Shown: piece by piece, positions 1 through 5,653 of the stretch | How positions within the stretch are numbered: the stretch's first letter is position 1 | Layout: each line of letters starts with the position of its first letter | NCBI GenBank assembly: GCA_000431775.1 | Contig: FR888199.1 | Span: 10,076-18,861 of the forward strand | Direction of reading: 5' to 3' | DNA from: Clostridium sp. CAG:413 | GTDB taxonomy: Bacteria; Bacillota; Clostridia; Oscillospirales; Acutalibacteraceae | DNA: 8,786 nt | Translations under genes and position numbers: made by a program | The notes under the pieces: generated by a model | Told to the model about the DNA's origin: nothing | The model's database searches: none | Seen by the model: only the letters and a program-made list of their open reading frames with translations

Positions 1-721
1 CGCCCGACATGGTCATTGCGGAGCGGGTGGTCTCGTAGGCGAGGGAGGGTATATTATTCTCCTTGCTGAGATGCCCGAGCACGAAGCGTGTGGTGCCCGA
101 TTCGATGAGCTTCACCGACGTGTCGGCGCAGCAGACGTTGGACAGATGCCCCACGTCGGAGAGAATGCGCTGCTTCAATATATAAGGATAGGGGCCGTTT
201 TGCAGCATACCGACGTCGTGATTTGACTCGAGCAGTATCAGGTCGCTGCCGCTGACGGCGTCCATTATCGTCGGCGTCATTTTGCCGATATCCGTCGCAA
301 CGGCAATGCGCTTTGAGTCGGGCGTTACCACGGTGTAGCCCGTGCTTTCACGGCTGTCGTGCGGAGTCCTGAACGGCCTGACATACATTCCCGCCGCTTC
401 TGTTCCCTCGGGCGAGGCGATATCGTAATTCATGCCCGCTTTCAGTGCGCCTGCGGCTTCCATGCCCTCAAGAGTCCCCGCGGAGGCATAGACCTTTATC
501 CCGTAGCGTGAAGCGAATACCCGCACGCCGCTGATATGGTCGGTGTGCTCGTGGGTGACGAATATCGCTTCGATCGACGACGGCTCGACCCCGATATCGC
601 GCAGAGCCGCCTCGGCTCGCTTTGCGCTCACGCCGATATCAACCAGGATACCGCCGTGCGGAGTGCCTATATAGGTGCAGTTGCCGCTGCTGGAGGAGTA
701 GAGAGAGCAGAATCTTGCCAT
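1..721 (-). CDS. YycJ/WalJ-like MBL-fold metallo-hydrolase (3' end cut by window edge)
   Basis: Partial gene: 240 codons are visible from the ATG at 719-721 and the frame stays open to the left edge. The protein starts MARFCSLYSSSSGNCTYIG and carries the metallo-beta-lactamase signature THEHTDH (metal ligands His57, His59, Asp61, His62), then PHD (His121), a conserved Asp144, VGHLSN (His192) and LGHLSKENN (His217). The last two motifs are typical of the YycJ/WalJ/VicX branch. Family members are about 260-270 residues, so roughly 25 residues are missing. In other Firmicutes these proteins are cytoplasmic two-metal nucleases linked to mismatch repair and sit near walRK; that role is family knowledge, not shown here. 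A GAGG ribosome binding site at 727-730 lies 5 nt before the ATG. The gene follows murA on the same strand after a 121-nt structured spacer, so it is probably co-transcribed with it. No cdaR- or ftsEX-linked role is implied. Confidence 0.88.
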   Translation of the reverse strand, partial: MARFCSLYSSSSGNCTYIGTPHGGILVDIGVSAKRAEAALRDIGVEPSSIEAIFVTHEHTDHISGVRVFASRYGIKVYASAGTLEGMEAAGALKAGMNYDIASPEGTEAAGMYVRPFRTPHDSRESTGYTVVTPDSKRIAVATDIGKMTPTIMDAVSGSDLILLESNHDVGMLQNGPYPYILKQRILSDVGHLSNVCCADTSVKLIESGTTRFVLGHLSKENNIPSLAYETTRSAMTMSG

Positions 722-726
722 ATGTA

Positions 727-730
727 CCTC
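727..730 (-). promoter_or_regulatory. Ribosome binding site of the MBL-fold hydrolase gene
   Basis: On the minus strand GAGG (within GAGGTACATATG) stands 5 nt ahead of the ATG at 719-721. This fixes the start, and it lies just after the 3' arm of the hairpin at 737-766. Confidence 0.6.
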
Positions 731-736
731 GTAAAT

Positions 737-780
737 AAGGGCTGTTCCGTAAAGGAATCAGCCCTTTTGGATTTTTTATT
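737..780 (+). repeat. Hairpin element with T-rich flank in the murA-MBL spacer
   Basis: A 12-bp stem with one bulged T: AAGGGCTGTTCC (737-748), loop GTAAA, GGAA-T-CAGCCCTT (754-766). On the plus strand it is followed by TTGGATTTTTTATTT, so in that direction it looks like an intrinsic terminator. However, both flanking genes run on the minus strand. In their transcript the A-rich tract comes first, then the hairpin, then the MBL ribosome binding site only a few nucleotides later. Possible roles are terminating antisense transcripts, or a 5' structure controlling stability or translation of the MBL message. A related element lies at 7004-7043. Confidence 0.6.
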
Positions 781-800
781 TACCGTCGTTTGCTTTACGG
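747..800 (-). repeat. 8-bp inverted repeat competing with the murA-MBL hairpin
   Basis: CCGTAAAG at 747-754 (the loop and inner stem of the hairpin at 737-766) is exactly complementary to CTTTACGG at 793-800. In the minus-strand transcript the 793-800 copy is made first, so it could pair with the loop region and compete with the main stem. The pairing is seen in the sequence; a regulatory role is inference. Confidence 0.4.
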
Positions 801-842
801 CTTCGGCGGCGCTTAAAAATAATTATCATTAGTTTATATATC

Positions 843-2135
843 TCAGCCTGCGCTGGAGAGGCTGTCCGGCTCGGGGCAGCGCACACGCTTGATGTCCGCG
901 CCGAGGCCGCTGAATTTCTCAACGACGTCCTCGTACCCTCTGTCTATGTGGAGGATATCCTCGACCTCGGTCGTGCCCTTGGCGCAAAGACCGGCTATCA
1001 GCATGGCTGCGCCCGCTCTGAGGTCGTCCGCCCTGACAGGTGCGCCCTTGAGCTGCTCAACGCCCTGCACCACCGCAAGCTGACCGTCAACGCTTATCGA
1101 GGCGCCCATTCTGTTGAGCTGCTCGGCGTAGCGGAAGCGGTTTGACCATATGCTCTCGGAGATGATGCTCGTGCCGTCGGCAAGCGCGAGGAGCACCGCC
1201 ATCTGAGGCTGCATATCGGTCGGGAAGCCGGGGTGCGGCATGGTCTTGATATTGCATTTGCCGGGTCTGTGGTCGAGCGAAACACGCACGGCGTCGTCGA
1301 ATTCCTCGATGACTGCGCCGCACTCTATGAGCTTTGTGGATATGGATTCAAGATGCTTCGGAATGACGTTCTTTATCAGCACGTCGCCCTTGGTGGCGGC
1401 GGCGGCGACCATATAGGTGCCCGCCTCTATCTGATCGGGGATTATCGAATAGGTGCAGCCGTGGAGCTTGTCCACGCCCCTGATCTTGATAACGTCCGTG
1501 CCTGCGCCTCTGACATCGGCGCCCATGGAGTTGAGGAAGTTTGCAAGGTCGACTATATGCGGCTCCTTTGCGGCGTTCTCAATGACGGTCAGCCCGCTTG
1601 CTCTGACGGCGGCGAGCATGATGTTGACCGTTGCGCCCACGGAGACCATGTCGAGATACACGGGCGAGCCTGTGAGCCTCTCGGCAGTCGCCTCAACAAT
1701 GGCGTTATCCTCTATCGACACTGTTGCGCCGAGCAGCTCAAAGCCCTTGATATGCTGGTCGATGGGCCTCGGGCCGAGGTAACAGCCGCCGGGCATGGCG
1801 ACCTTCGCCCTGCCGAATCTGCCGAGCAGAGCGCCGATGAAGTAATACGAAGCCCTGAGGTGCTTTGTCATATCGTGGGAAATGACATATGAGTTGACCC
1901 TGCGGGCGTCTATCTCTATAGAATTTTTGCTGATGAGCTTGACCCCCGCGCCGATGGCACGCAGAGTTTTCATCATATAATTAACGTCGCTGATTGAAAC
2001 GGGGAGATTCTCTATTACGCAGACATCCTGCGAAAGAACGGCGGCGGGGATTATTGCGAGGGCGGCGTTCTTGGCGCCGCTGATGGTGACCTCGCCGTGC
2101 AGGGGAGTACCGCCGTTGATAACTATTTTCTCCAA
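843..2135 (-). CDS. murA: UDP-N-acetylglucosamine 1-carboxyvinyltransferase (MurA)
   Basis: Cytoplasmic enzyme of the first committed step of peptidoglycan synthesis: it transfers enolpyruvate from PEP to UDP-GlcNAc. The 430 residues match the usual family length (about 420-435). Visible landmarks are SGAKNAAL with Lys22/Asn23, the PGGC loop with the PEP-attacking, fosfomycin-target Cys118 followed by LGPRPID (Arg123), PHPGFPTDMQ with the catalytic-base Asp307, and DLRAG (Arg373) and HIDRGYED (Arg399) near the C-terminus. All key positions are intact, and Cys118 predicts fosfomycin sensitivity of the enzyme itself. The start is TTG at 2133-2135, chosen because AAGGA lies about 7 nt upstream and no in-frame ATG/GTG occurs before the upstream stop. 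It is the first gene of a minus-strand unit with the MBL hydrolase. Firmicutes often carry two MurA paralogues; which one this is cannot be told from the window. Confidence 0.97.
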   Translation of the reverse strand: MEKIVINGGTPLHGEVTISGAKNAALAIIPAAVLSQDVCVIENLPVSISDVNYMMKTLRAIGAGVKLISKNSIEIDARRVNSYVISHDMTKHLRASYYFIGALLGRFGRAKVAMPGGCYLGPRPIDQHIKGFELLGATVSIEDNAIVEATAERLTGSPVYLDMVSVGATVNIMLAAVRASGLTVIENAAKEPHIVDLANFLNSMGADVRGAGTDVIKIRGVDKLHGCTYSIIPDQIEAGTYMVAAAATKGDVLIKNVIPKHLESISTKLIECGAVIEEFDDAVRVSLDHRPGKCNIKTMPHPGFPTDMQPQMAVLLALADGTSIISESIWSNRFRYAEQLNRMGASISVDGQLAVVQGVEQLKGAPVRADDLRAGAAMLIAGLCAKGTTEVEDILHIDRGYEDVVEKFSGLGADIKRVRCPEPDSLSSAG

Positions 2136-2140
2136 GAGCT

Positions 2141-2149
2141 TTCCTTCTT
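2141..2149 (-). promoter_or_regulatory. Ribosome binding site selecting the TTG start of murA
   Basis: Reverse complement AAGAAGGAA contains AAGGA about 7 nt before TTG at 2133-2135. No ATG or GTG lies in frame between this site and the upstream stop codon, so the TTG start is well supported. Confidence 0.6.
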
Positions 2150-2205
2150 TCGTTCCGATGAGAATATATATAATAAATGTTACTGATAATCGTCACACGC
2201 AGTAC

Positions 2206-2234
2206 ATTATATCACTGTTTTCACGTTTTGAAAA
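2206..2234 (-). promoter_or_regulatory. Sigma-A-like promoter of murA
   Basis: On the minus strand TTTTCA (2229-2234) is followed after exactly 17 nt by a perfect TATAAT (2206-2211). The predicted start of transcription falls near 2199, giving a leader of about 65 nt before the murA TTG. An A/T-rich stretch including the hairpin at 2244-2267 lies directly upstream and could act as an UP element. Confidence 0.6.
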
Positions 2235-2243
2235 GAGCAAAAC

Positions 2244-2267
2244 GCAAAAAATATGTTATTTTTTTGC
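2244..2267. repeat. A/T-rich stem-loop upstream of the murA promoter
   Basis: GCAAAAAATA (2244-2253), loop TGT, TATTTTTTTGC (2257-2267) form an inverted repeat with one extra T. It lies about 10 bp upstream of the murA -35 box. It may be an UP-like element or a terminator-like structure; no gene ends next to it. Confidence 0.4.
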
Positions 2268-2273
2268 CTGCGG

Positions 2274-2326
2274 GCGGTCAAAATTCCTCTTTTTTCGGAT
2301 TTTTGCGCTTTCGGGCGTTTGACCGC
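2274..2326. repeat. 9-bp perfect inverted repeat GCGGTCAAA/TTTGACCGC
   Basis: GCGGTCAAA at 2274-2282 and TTTGACCGC at 2318-2326 are exact reverse complements separated by 35 bp. The arms are GC-richer than the surrounding spacer. They could be two half-sites for a looping regulator, or the ends of a small structured element. Confidence 0.45.
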
Positions 2327-2425
2327 ATATATAGTATGTGTTTTTTTGAAGCCCATATATGATGTAAATTCTTTTTTATATGACAGAAATAAGCGCCAGA
2401 TCGGGAGTATGAAAATGCGCCAAAA

Positions 2426-2454
2426 ATGCCTTAGTAACTTTTGACAAAAGGCAT
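2426..2454. repeat. Nested inverted repeats ATGCCTT/AAGGCAT and CTTTTG-A-CAAAAG
   Basis: ATGCCTT (2426-2432) pairs with AAGGCAT (2448-2454). Within it CTTTTGACAAAAG (2438-2450) is a 13-nt perfect odd palindrome. The two pairings share bases and are mutually exclusive. Function unknown. Confidence 0.35.
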
Positions 2455-2493
2455 ATATACTTGCGGCGGTGCGAGGCTGATTTTGAGGTAATA

Positions 2494-2511
2494 ATTCACA
2501 AATTTATGAAT
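2494..2511. repeat. 18-nt near-perfect palindrome, possible operator
   Basis: ATTCACAAATTTATGAAT reads almost the same on both strands; only one base pair (positions 6/13 of the motif) breaks symmetry. It includes one of the four AATTCA motifs of the spacer. Operator function is inference. Confidence 0.35.
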
Positions 2512-2636
2512 GCTTTTTTGATAAAAAGAGCAAAAAACCGAACCGTTCAGCTCGGCGGCAATATATTCTTTTGACAGCCCCGTCTTTTGTCTCTTTTGGT
2601 AAAAATCAATAAAATCCACGTAAAATTCATAATAAA

Positions 2637-2653
2637 TTCAAAAAATTTTTGAA
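2637..2653. repeat. 17-nt perfect palindrome upstream of the regulator promoter
   Basis: TTCAAAAAATTTTTGAA is perfectly symmetric around position 2645 and ends 18 bp upstream of the -35 box at 2672. The placement suits an activator site or a curved A-tract/UP element. Confidence 0.4.
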
Positions 2654-2671
2654 AAAAACTGCGGATATCTA

Positions 2672-2700
2672 TTGCAAAATGGTGCGTTCTTGTGTAAAAT
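2672..2700 (+). promoter_or_regulatory. Sigma-A-like promoter of the regulator-ftsEX operon
   Basis: TTGCAA (2672-2677) and TAAAAT (2695-2700) are separated by exactly 17 nt. Transcription would start near 2707, giving a leader of about 65 nt before the ATG at 2772. No terminator or strong promoter is seen between this point and ftsE, so it probably drives the whole plus-strand operon. Confidence 0.6.
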
Positions 2701-2759
2701 GTATATGTCCCGATGGTCATTTTGTCTAAATTCACAATGTAGTAAAAACTAATCGAATG

Positions 2760-2764
2760 AGGGG
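2760..2764 (+). promoter_or_regulatory. Ribosome binding site of the PucR/CdaR-type regulator
   Basis: AGGGG at 2760-2764 stands 7 nt before ATG 2772. An in-frame ATG at 2757 lies partly inside this site and is therefore an unlikely start, so the protein should begin MSNRIFQG and not MRGITMSN. Confidence 0.65.
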
Positions 2765-2771
2765 TATTACT

Positions 2772-3854
2772 ATGTCAAACAGAATTTTTCAGGGTCTTGT
2801 TCATCAGATGCGTGACGCAGTCGGCAGGACTCTGGGCGTGATTGACGAAACCGGAACGATCATTGCCTGTAGCGAGCTGAGCAAGATCGGTGAGGTCATT
2901 TCGACCGCCGCAGACGTGTTTTCGGATAACGAGCTCCACTATATCAACGGCTGCACCTTCTGCAACTTCGGCTCCCATATCCAGACCGAGTACGCTGTAT
3001 TCGTTGAGGGGACGGACGAGCTTGCGGGCAGATTTGCGGCTGTCTGCTGCGTCTCGCTCGAGAACCTCAAGCAGTATTATGAGGAGAAGTTCGACAGAGG
3101 CAACTTCATAAAGAATGTTATCCTTGATAATATCCTTCCCGGCGATATCTATCTCAAGTCGAGGGAGCTGCGCTTCAATTCGGAGGCTACGAGGGTAGTC
3201 CTGCTCATCAGGATAACCGACCACAATGACGCCGCCGTATTCGACGCCGTGCAGAATCTCTTCCCCGACAAGACCAAGGACTTCGTTATCAACATCAACG
3301 AGCATGACATTGCAATAGTTAAGGAAGTTAAAAATAATATCGAGCCGAAGGATCTTGAGAAGCTCGCACGCTCCATCTCGGATTCGCTGAGCACCGAGCT
3401 TTACACTCATGTGCTTGTCGGCATAGGCACCACCATCGAGGGGATAAAGGATCTTGCCCGCTCCTTCAAAGAGGCTCAGATAGCCCTTGAGGTCGGCAAG
3501 GTATTCGACACCGAGAAGACCATCGTCAGCTATGACAATCTCGGCATTGCACGCCTCATCTATCAGCTGCCCACCACTCTGTGCGATATGTTCCTCAGAG
3601 AGGTGTTCAAGAGAGGCTCCATCGAGAGCCTTGACCACGAGACTCTTTTCACCATCCAGCGTTTCTTTGAGAATAACCTCAACGTCTCCGAGACCTCGAG
3701 GAAGCTCTTTGTCCACAGAAACACTCTTGTCTACAGACTTGAGAAGATAAAGAAGCTCACCGGCCTCGACCTGAGGGAATTCGACGACGCCATCGTGTTT
3801 AAGGTAGCGCTCATGGTCAAGAAGTATCTTGACGCAAAGCCGGTCAAGTATTGA
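2772..3854 (+). CDS. PucR/CdaR-family transcriptional regulator
   Basis: Cytoplasmic DNA-binding regulator of 360 residues. The C-terminal part (about 295-350: FFENNLNVSETSRKLFVHRN, then TLVYRLEKI, LTGLDL, FDDAI) is the PucR-type helix-turn-helix found in CdaR/PucR proteins. The middle (about 135-255) resembles the degenerate GGDEF-like domain usual in this family. The N-terminal part (about 5-120: GVIDETGTIIACSELSKIGE) resembles a ligand-sensing domain; it holds a CTFC pair (Cys61, Cys64), Cys34 and a Cys92-Cys93 pair, which could bind metal or sense redox state (inference). The ligand is unknown, and sugar-diacid or purine sensing should not be assumed. ATG 2772 was chosen on ribosome binding site spacing. 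The gene has its own promoter and is followed after 54 nt by ftsE without a terminator, suggesting it is the first gene of the ftsEX operon and may control it. Confidence 0.88.
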   Translation: MSNRIFQGLVHQMRDAVGRTLGVIDETGTIIACSELSKIGEVISTAADVFSDNELHYINGCTFCNFGSHIQTEYAVFVEGTDELAGRFAAVCCVSLENLKQYYEEKFDRGNFIKNVILDNILPGDIYLKSRELRFNSEATRVVLLIRITDHNDAAVFDAVQNLFPDKTKDFVININEHDIAIVKEVKNNIEPKDLEKLARSISDSLSTELYTHVLVGIGTTIEGIKDLARSFKEAQIALEVGKVFDTEKTIVSYDNLGIARLIYQLPTTLCDMFLREVFKRGSIESLDHETLFTIQRFFENNLNVSETSRKLFVHRNTLVYRLEKIKKLTGLDLREFDDAIVFKVALMVKKYLDAKPVKY

Positions 3855-3894
3855 TTTTCGGCGCAACGCAAGTCATATTGCTCTCACAACTGTT

Positions 3895-3899
3895 AAGGA
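3895..3899 (+). promoter_or_regulatory. Ribosome binding site selecting the GTG start of ftsE
   Basis: AAGGA lies 9 nt before GTG 3909. The nearer ATG at 3901 is out of frame and stops at once (ATG ATA CTG TGA), so GTG is the functional start. Confidence 0.6.
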
Positions 3900-3908
3900 T
3901 ATGATACT

Positions 3909-4739
3909 GTGATTGAATTTAACAATGTTTCCAAAAAATACGACAACGGCACCGCTGCGCTCAAGGATATCAACATAAAGATTGAGAAGGGCGAGTTTGT
4001 GTTCGTCGTCGGCTCCTCGGGCGCAGGCAAGAGCACCTTCCTGAAGCTCATGATGCGTGAGGAGGTCCCGTCCTCGGGCACTATCACCGTGGACGGCACG
4101 GTGCTCAATACAATAAAGAAAAGGGATATCCCGAAATTCCGCCGCAAGCTCGGCATAGTCTTTCAGGATTTCCGTCTGATACCGAATATGACGGTGTTTG
4201 ACAATGTGGCGTTCGCCATGCGCGTTATCGGCACCAAGGAGAAAAAGATCCGCAGGCGCGTGCCCTTTGTGCTGAGCCTCATGGGTCTTAACGGCAAGGC
4301 GAGGAACTATCCTCAGGAGCTTTCGGGCGGCGAGCAGCAGCGAGTTGCCCTCGCGAGGGCACTTGCCAACAGCGCCGATATCATCATTGCGGACGAGCCG
4401 ACGGGCAACGTCGACCCGCAGATGAGCTATGAGATAGTCGACTTGCTCATGCGCCTTAACGAGGCGGGCACGACCGTCATAATGGTCACCCATGAGCACA
4501 GCCTTGTGCGCTGCTTTGACAAGCGAGTCATCATCCTTGACCATGGCGCGGTCGTCTCCGACGGCGGCAGCCTCAGCAGGGAGGCGGCAACGGCGCATAT
4601 CAACGCCGTGAGCGAGGTCACCAACGATTATGTTGTCCCCCCAGAGGAGGATTATTCCGCCTATGTGAGCGCCATCCCCTCCGATTTTGCGGATGAAGCG
4701 AGCAGCGACGAAGTTTCAACGAGCGGAGGGAGCAACTGA
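3909..4739 (+). CDS. ftsE: Cell division ATP-binding protein FtsE with long acidic C-terminal tail
   Basis: ATPase subunit of the divisome ABC complex FtsEX, at the inner face of the membrane. The core shows Walker A GSSGAGKST (35-43, Lys41), Q-loop Gln86 in FQDFRLIPNMTVFDNVAF, signature LSGGEQQRVALARAL (138-152), Walker B IIIADEP (158-164, Glu163) and H-loop His195 in VTHEH. All are intact, so it should hydrolyse ATP. The start is GTG at 3909, with AAGGA at 3895-3899 and 9 nt spacing; an ATG at 3901 meets a stop after three codons. At 276 residues it is about 50 longer than typical FtsE (about 220-230). The extra tail (about 225-276) is rich in Asp, Glu and Ser and has no recognised domain. 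The stop codon overlaps the ftsX start (TGATG), indicating translational coupling. Confidence 0.95.
   Translation: MIEFNNVSKKYDNGTAALKDINIKIEKGEFVFVVGSSGAGKSTFLKLMMREEVPSSGTITVDGTVLNTIKKRDIPKFRRKLGIVFQDFRLIPNMTVFDNVAFAMRVIGTKEKKIRRRVPFVLSLMGLNGKARNYPQELSGGEQQRVALARALANSADIIIADEPTGNVDPQMSYEIVDLLMRLNEAGTTVIMVTHEHSLVRCFDKRVIILDHGAVVSDGGSLSREAATAHINAVSEVTNDYVVPPEEDYSAYVSAIPSDFADEASSDEVSTSGGSN
4725..4730 (+). promoter_or_regulatory. Ribosome binding site of ftsX inside ftsE
   Basis: GGAGGG lies 8 nt before the ATG at 4739-4741, within the last codons of ftsE. It supports coupled translation of the two subunits. Its sequence encodes the glycine-rich end of the FtsE tail. Confidence 0.65.
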
Positions 4740-5653
4740 TGGGAAATTTAGGATATTTAACCAAAGAAGGCTTTCGCAACCTCCGGGTCAACAAGCTGAT
4801 GACCGTAGCGTCGATAACCGTGCTTTTCAGCTGCCTTATGCTGGTGGGCATCGCCTTTATGATGCTCGTCAATATTGAGACCTTCATCACCGGTATCGAG
4901 TCGGAGAACGTCATAATGGTCTATGTCGACGACGAGACCGACAGCTACGATTATATAAGGCTCGGCAACGAGCTGAGAGCTATAAATAATGTTGCAAGCG
5001 TCGATATGGTTGAGAAGGACGCCGCTTATGCGGAGATCCTTGCGGGTCTCGACGACGGGCTCAGGAATTATCTCCAGAGCACCGACGAGAACCCTCTACC
5101 GGACGCTTACAAGGTCACAGTGGCCGACATGGACGGCTTTGAGAATGTGGTCTCCGAGATCAAAACTCTTCGCAACGTCTCGAGAGTGCATGAGAACAGC
5201 GTCCTTGCCCGCCAGCTCGCGGGGCTGCGGAATTCGGTCACATACATAAGCGGCGGCATCATCATTCTGCTGCTTGTGGTCTCGCTTTTCATTATATCAA
5301 ATACCATCAAGGTGACAATGTTCAGCCGTCGCCTCGAGATAAGCATAATGAAGAGCGTCGGCGCCACCAATTCATTCATTCGCTGGCCCTTCATGGTGGA
5401 GGGCGTTGTGATAGGCATCATTGCGGGCTTGCTTGCCACGGGAGCGGTATGGGGTATTTATGAATTCGCTCTCGGCTCATTCTCGACGATGCTCTCATCC
5501 TTCGGCGATGTCAAAGAAGTCAGATTCCTCGATTATGCACCCTATTTGGTTGCGGCATTTGTCGGTATCGGCATTTTTACGGGCGTTTTCGGAAGTGCGA
5601 CTTCGATCCGAAAATACTTGAAAGAAAGGAAGTTCGTTGAGCTTGAAGACTAA
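4739..5653 (+). CDS. ftsX: Cell division membrane protein FtsX
   Basis: Membrane subunit of FtsEX; it passes the ATPase cycle of FtsE to extracellular peptidoglycan hydrolases. The 304 residues match the Firmicute family length (about 295-310). The layout is canonical: a cytoplasmic N-terminus, TM1 about 22-46, an external domain about 50-165 with the conserved NPLPDAYKV stretch (118-126), TM2 about 170-190, a cytoplasmic loop with the conserved RRLEISIMKSVGATNSFIRW, TM3 about 218-240, a short external loop, and TM4 about 266-288. The external domain is where PcsB-like coiled coils dock in Streptococcus (family knowledge). The ATG shares one base with the ftsE stop, and its 3' end overlaps the next gene by 17 nt. 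This matches the usual ftsE-ftsX-hydrolase order and predicts a shared complex. Confidence 0.95.
   Translation: MGNLGYLTKEGFRNLRVNKLMTVASITVLFSCLMLVGIAFMMLVNIETFITGIESENVIMVYVDDETDSYDYIRLGNELRAINNVASVDMVEKDAAYAEILAGLDDGLRNYLQSTDENPLPDAYKVTVADMDGFENVVSEIKTLRNVSRVHENSVLARQLAGLRNSVTYISGGIIILLLVVSLFIISNTIKVTMFSRRLEISIMKSVGATNSFIRWPFMVEGVVIGIIAGLLATGAVWGIYEFALGSFSTMLSSFGDVKEVRFLDYAPYLVAAFVGIGIFTGVFGSATSIRKYLKERKFVELED
5626..5631 (+). promoter_or_regulatory. Ribosome binding site selecting the TTG start of the PcsB-like gene
   Basis: AAGGAA is 5 nt before TTG 5637. The other candidates, TTG 5643 and ATG 5667, are 11 and 35 nt away, so TTG 5637 is favoured. The site lies within the last codons of ftsX. 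Confidence 0.55.

Larger units (their letters stand above)
2136..2771. other. AT-rich divergent intergenic region (murA / PucR-type regulator)
   Basis: About 635 bp without a convincing gene, clearly more AT-rich than the flanking coding DNA. Short open frames of 60-80 codons exist on both strands but lack ribosome binding sites and family resemblance. The region carries the murA promoter at its left end and the regulator/ftsEX operon promoter at its right end. Between them are inverted repeats at 2244-2267, 2274-2326, 2426-2454, 2494-2511 and 2637-2653, a tandem AAAATGC pair at 2412-2429, and four AATTCA-type motifs. The length and density of repeats suggest a regulatory region, or remains of a lost gene. 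Confidence 0.6.

Noticed and set aside
536..832. 98-codon plus-strand open frame across the MBL gene start
   Set aside because: It runs antisense to a clear MBL-fold gene and through the spacer hairpin, with no ribosome binding site.
1233..1892. 219-codon open frame antisense to murA
   Set aside because: Entirely inside the well-supported murA gene, with no ribosome binding site and no family features.
2441..2446. Perfect TTGACA -35 boxes at 2441 and 2571
   Set aside because: No acceptable -10 box at 16-18 nt from either one.
2431..2735. Two overlapping 62-codon minus-strand frames in the divergent spacer (2431-2619 and 2547-2735)
   Set aside because: No ribosome binding sites, AT-driven composition and no recognisable domain. 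A faint HTH-like look of KTGLSKEYIAAEL in the first is too weak to call a gene remnant.
2775..3866. 363-codon open frame antisense to the PucR/CdaR-type regulator
   Set aside because: It mirrors the regulator almost end to end, lacks a ribosome binding site and resembles no protein family. The sense codon use rarely produces stops in that antisense frame.
3851..3879. Possible promoter TTGATT-N17-CATATT at the end of the regulator gene
   Set aside because: Both boxes match consensus at only 4 of 6 positions and overlap coding sequence; not enough to claim a separate ftsE promoter.
3878..3905. TTGCTC-N16-TATGAT ahead of ftsE
   Set aside because: A poor -35 box, and transcription would start at or beyond the GTG, removing the clear ribosome binding site.
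3873..4598. 241-codon open frame antisense to ftsE
   Set aside because: Shadow of the ftsE coding frame; composition follows reversed ftsE codons.
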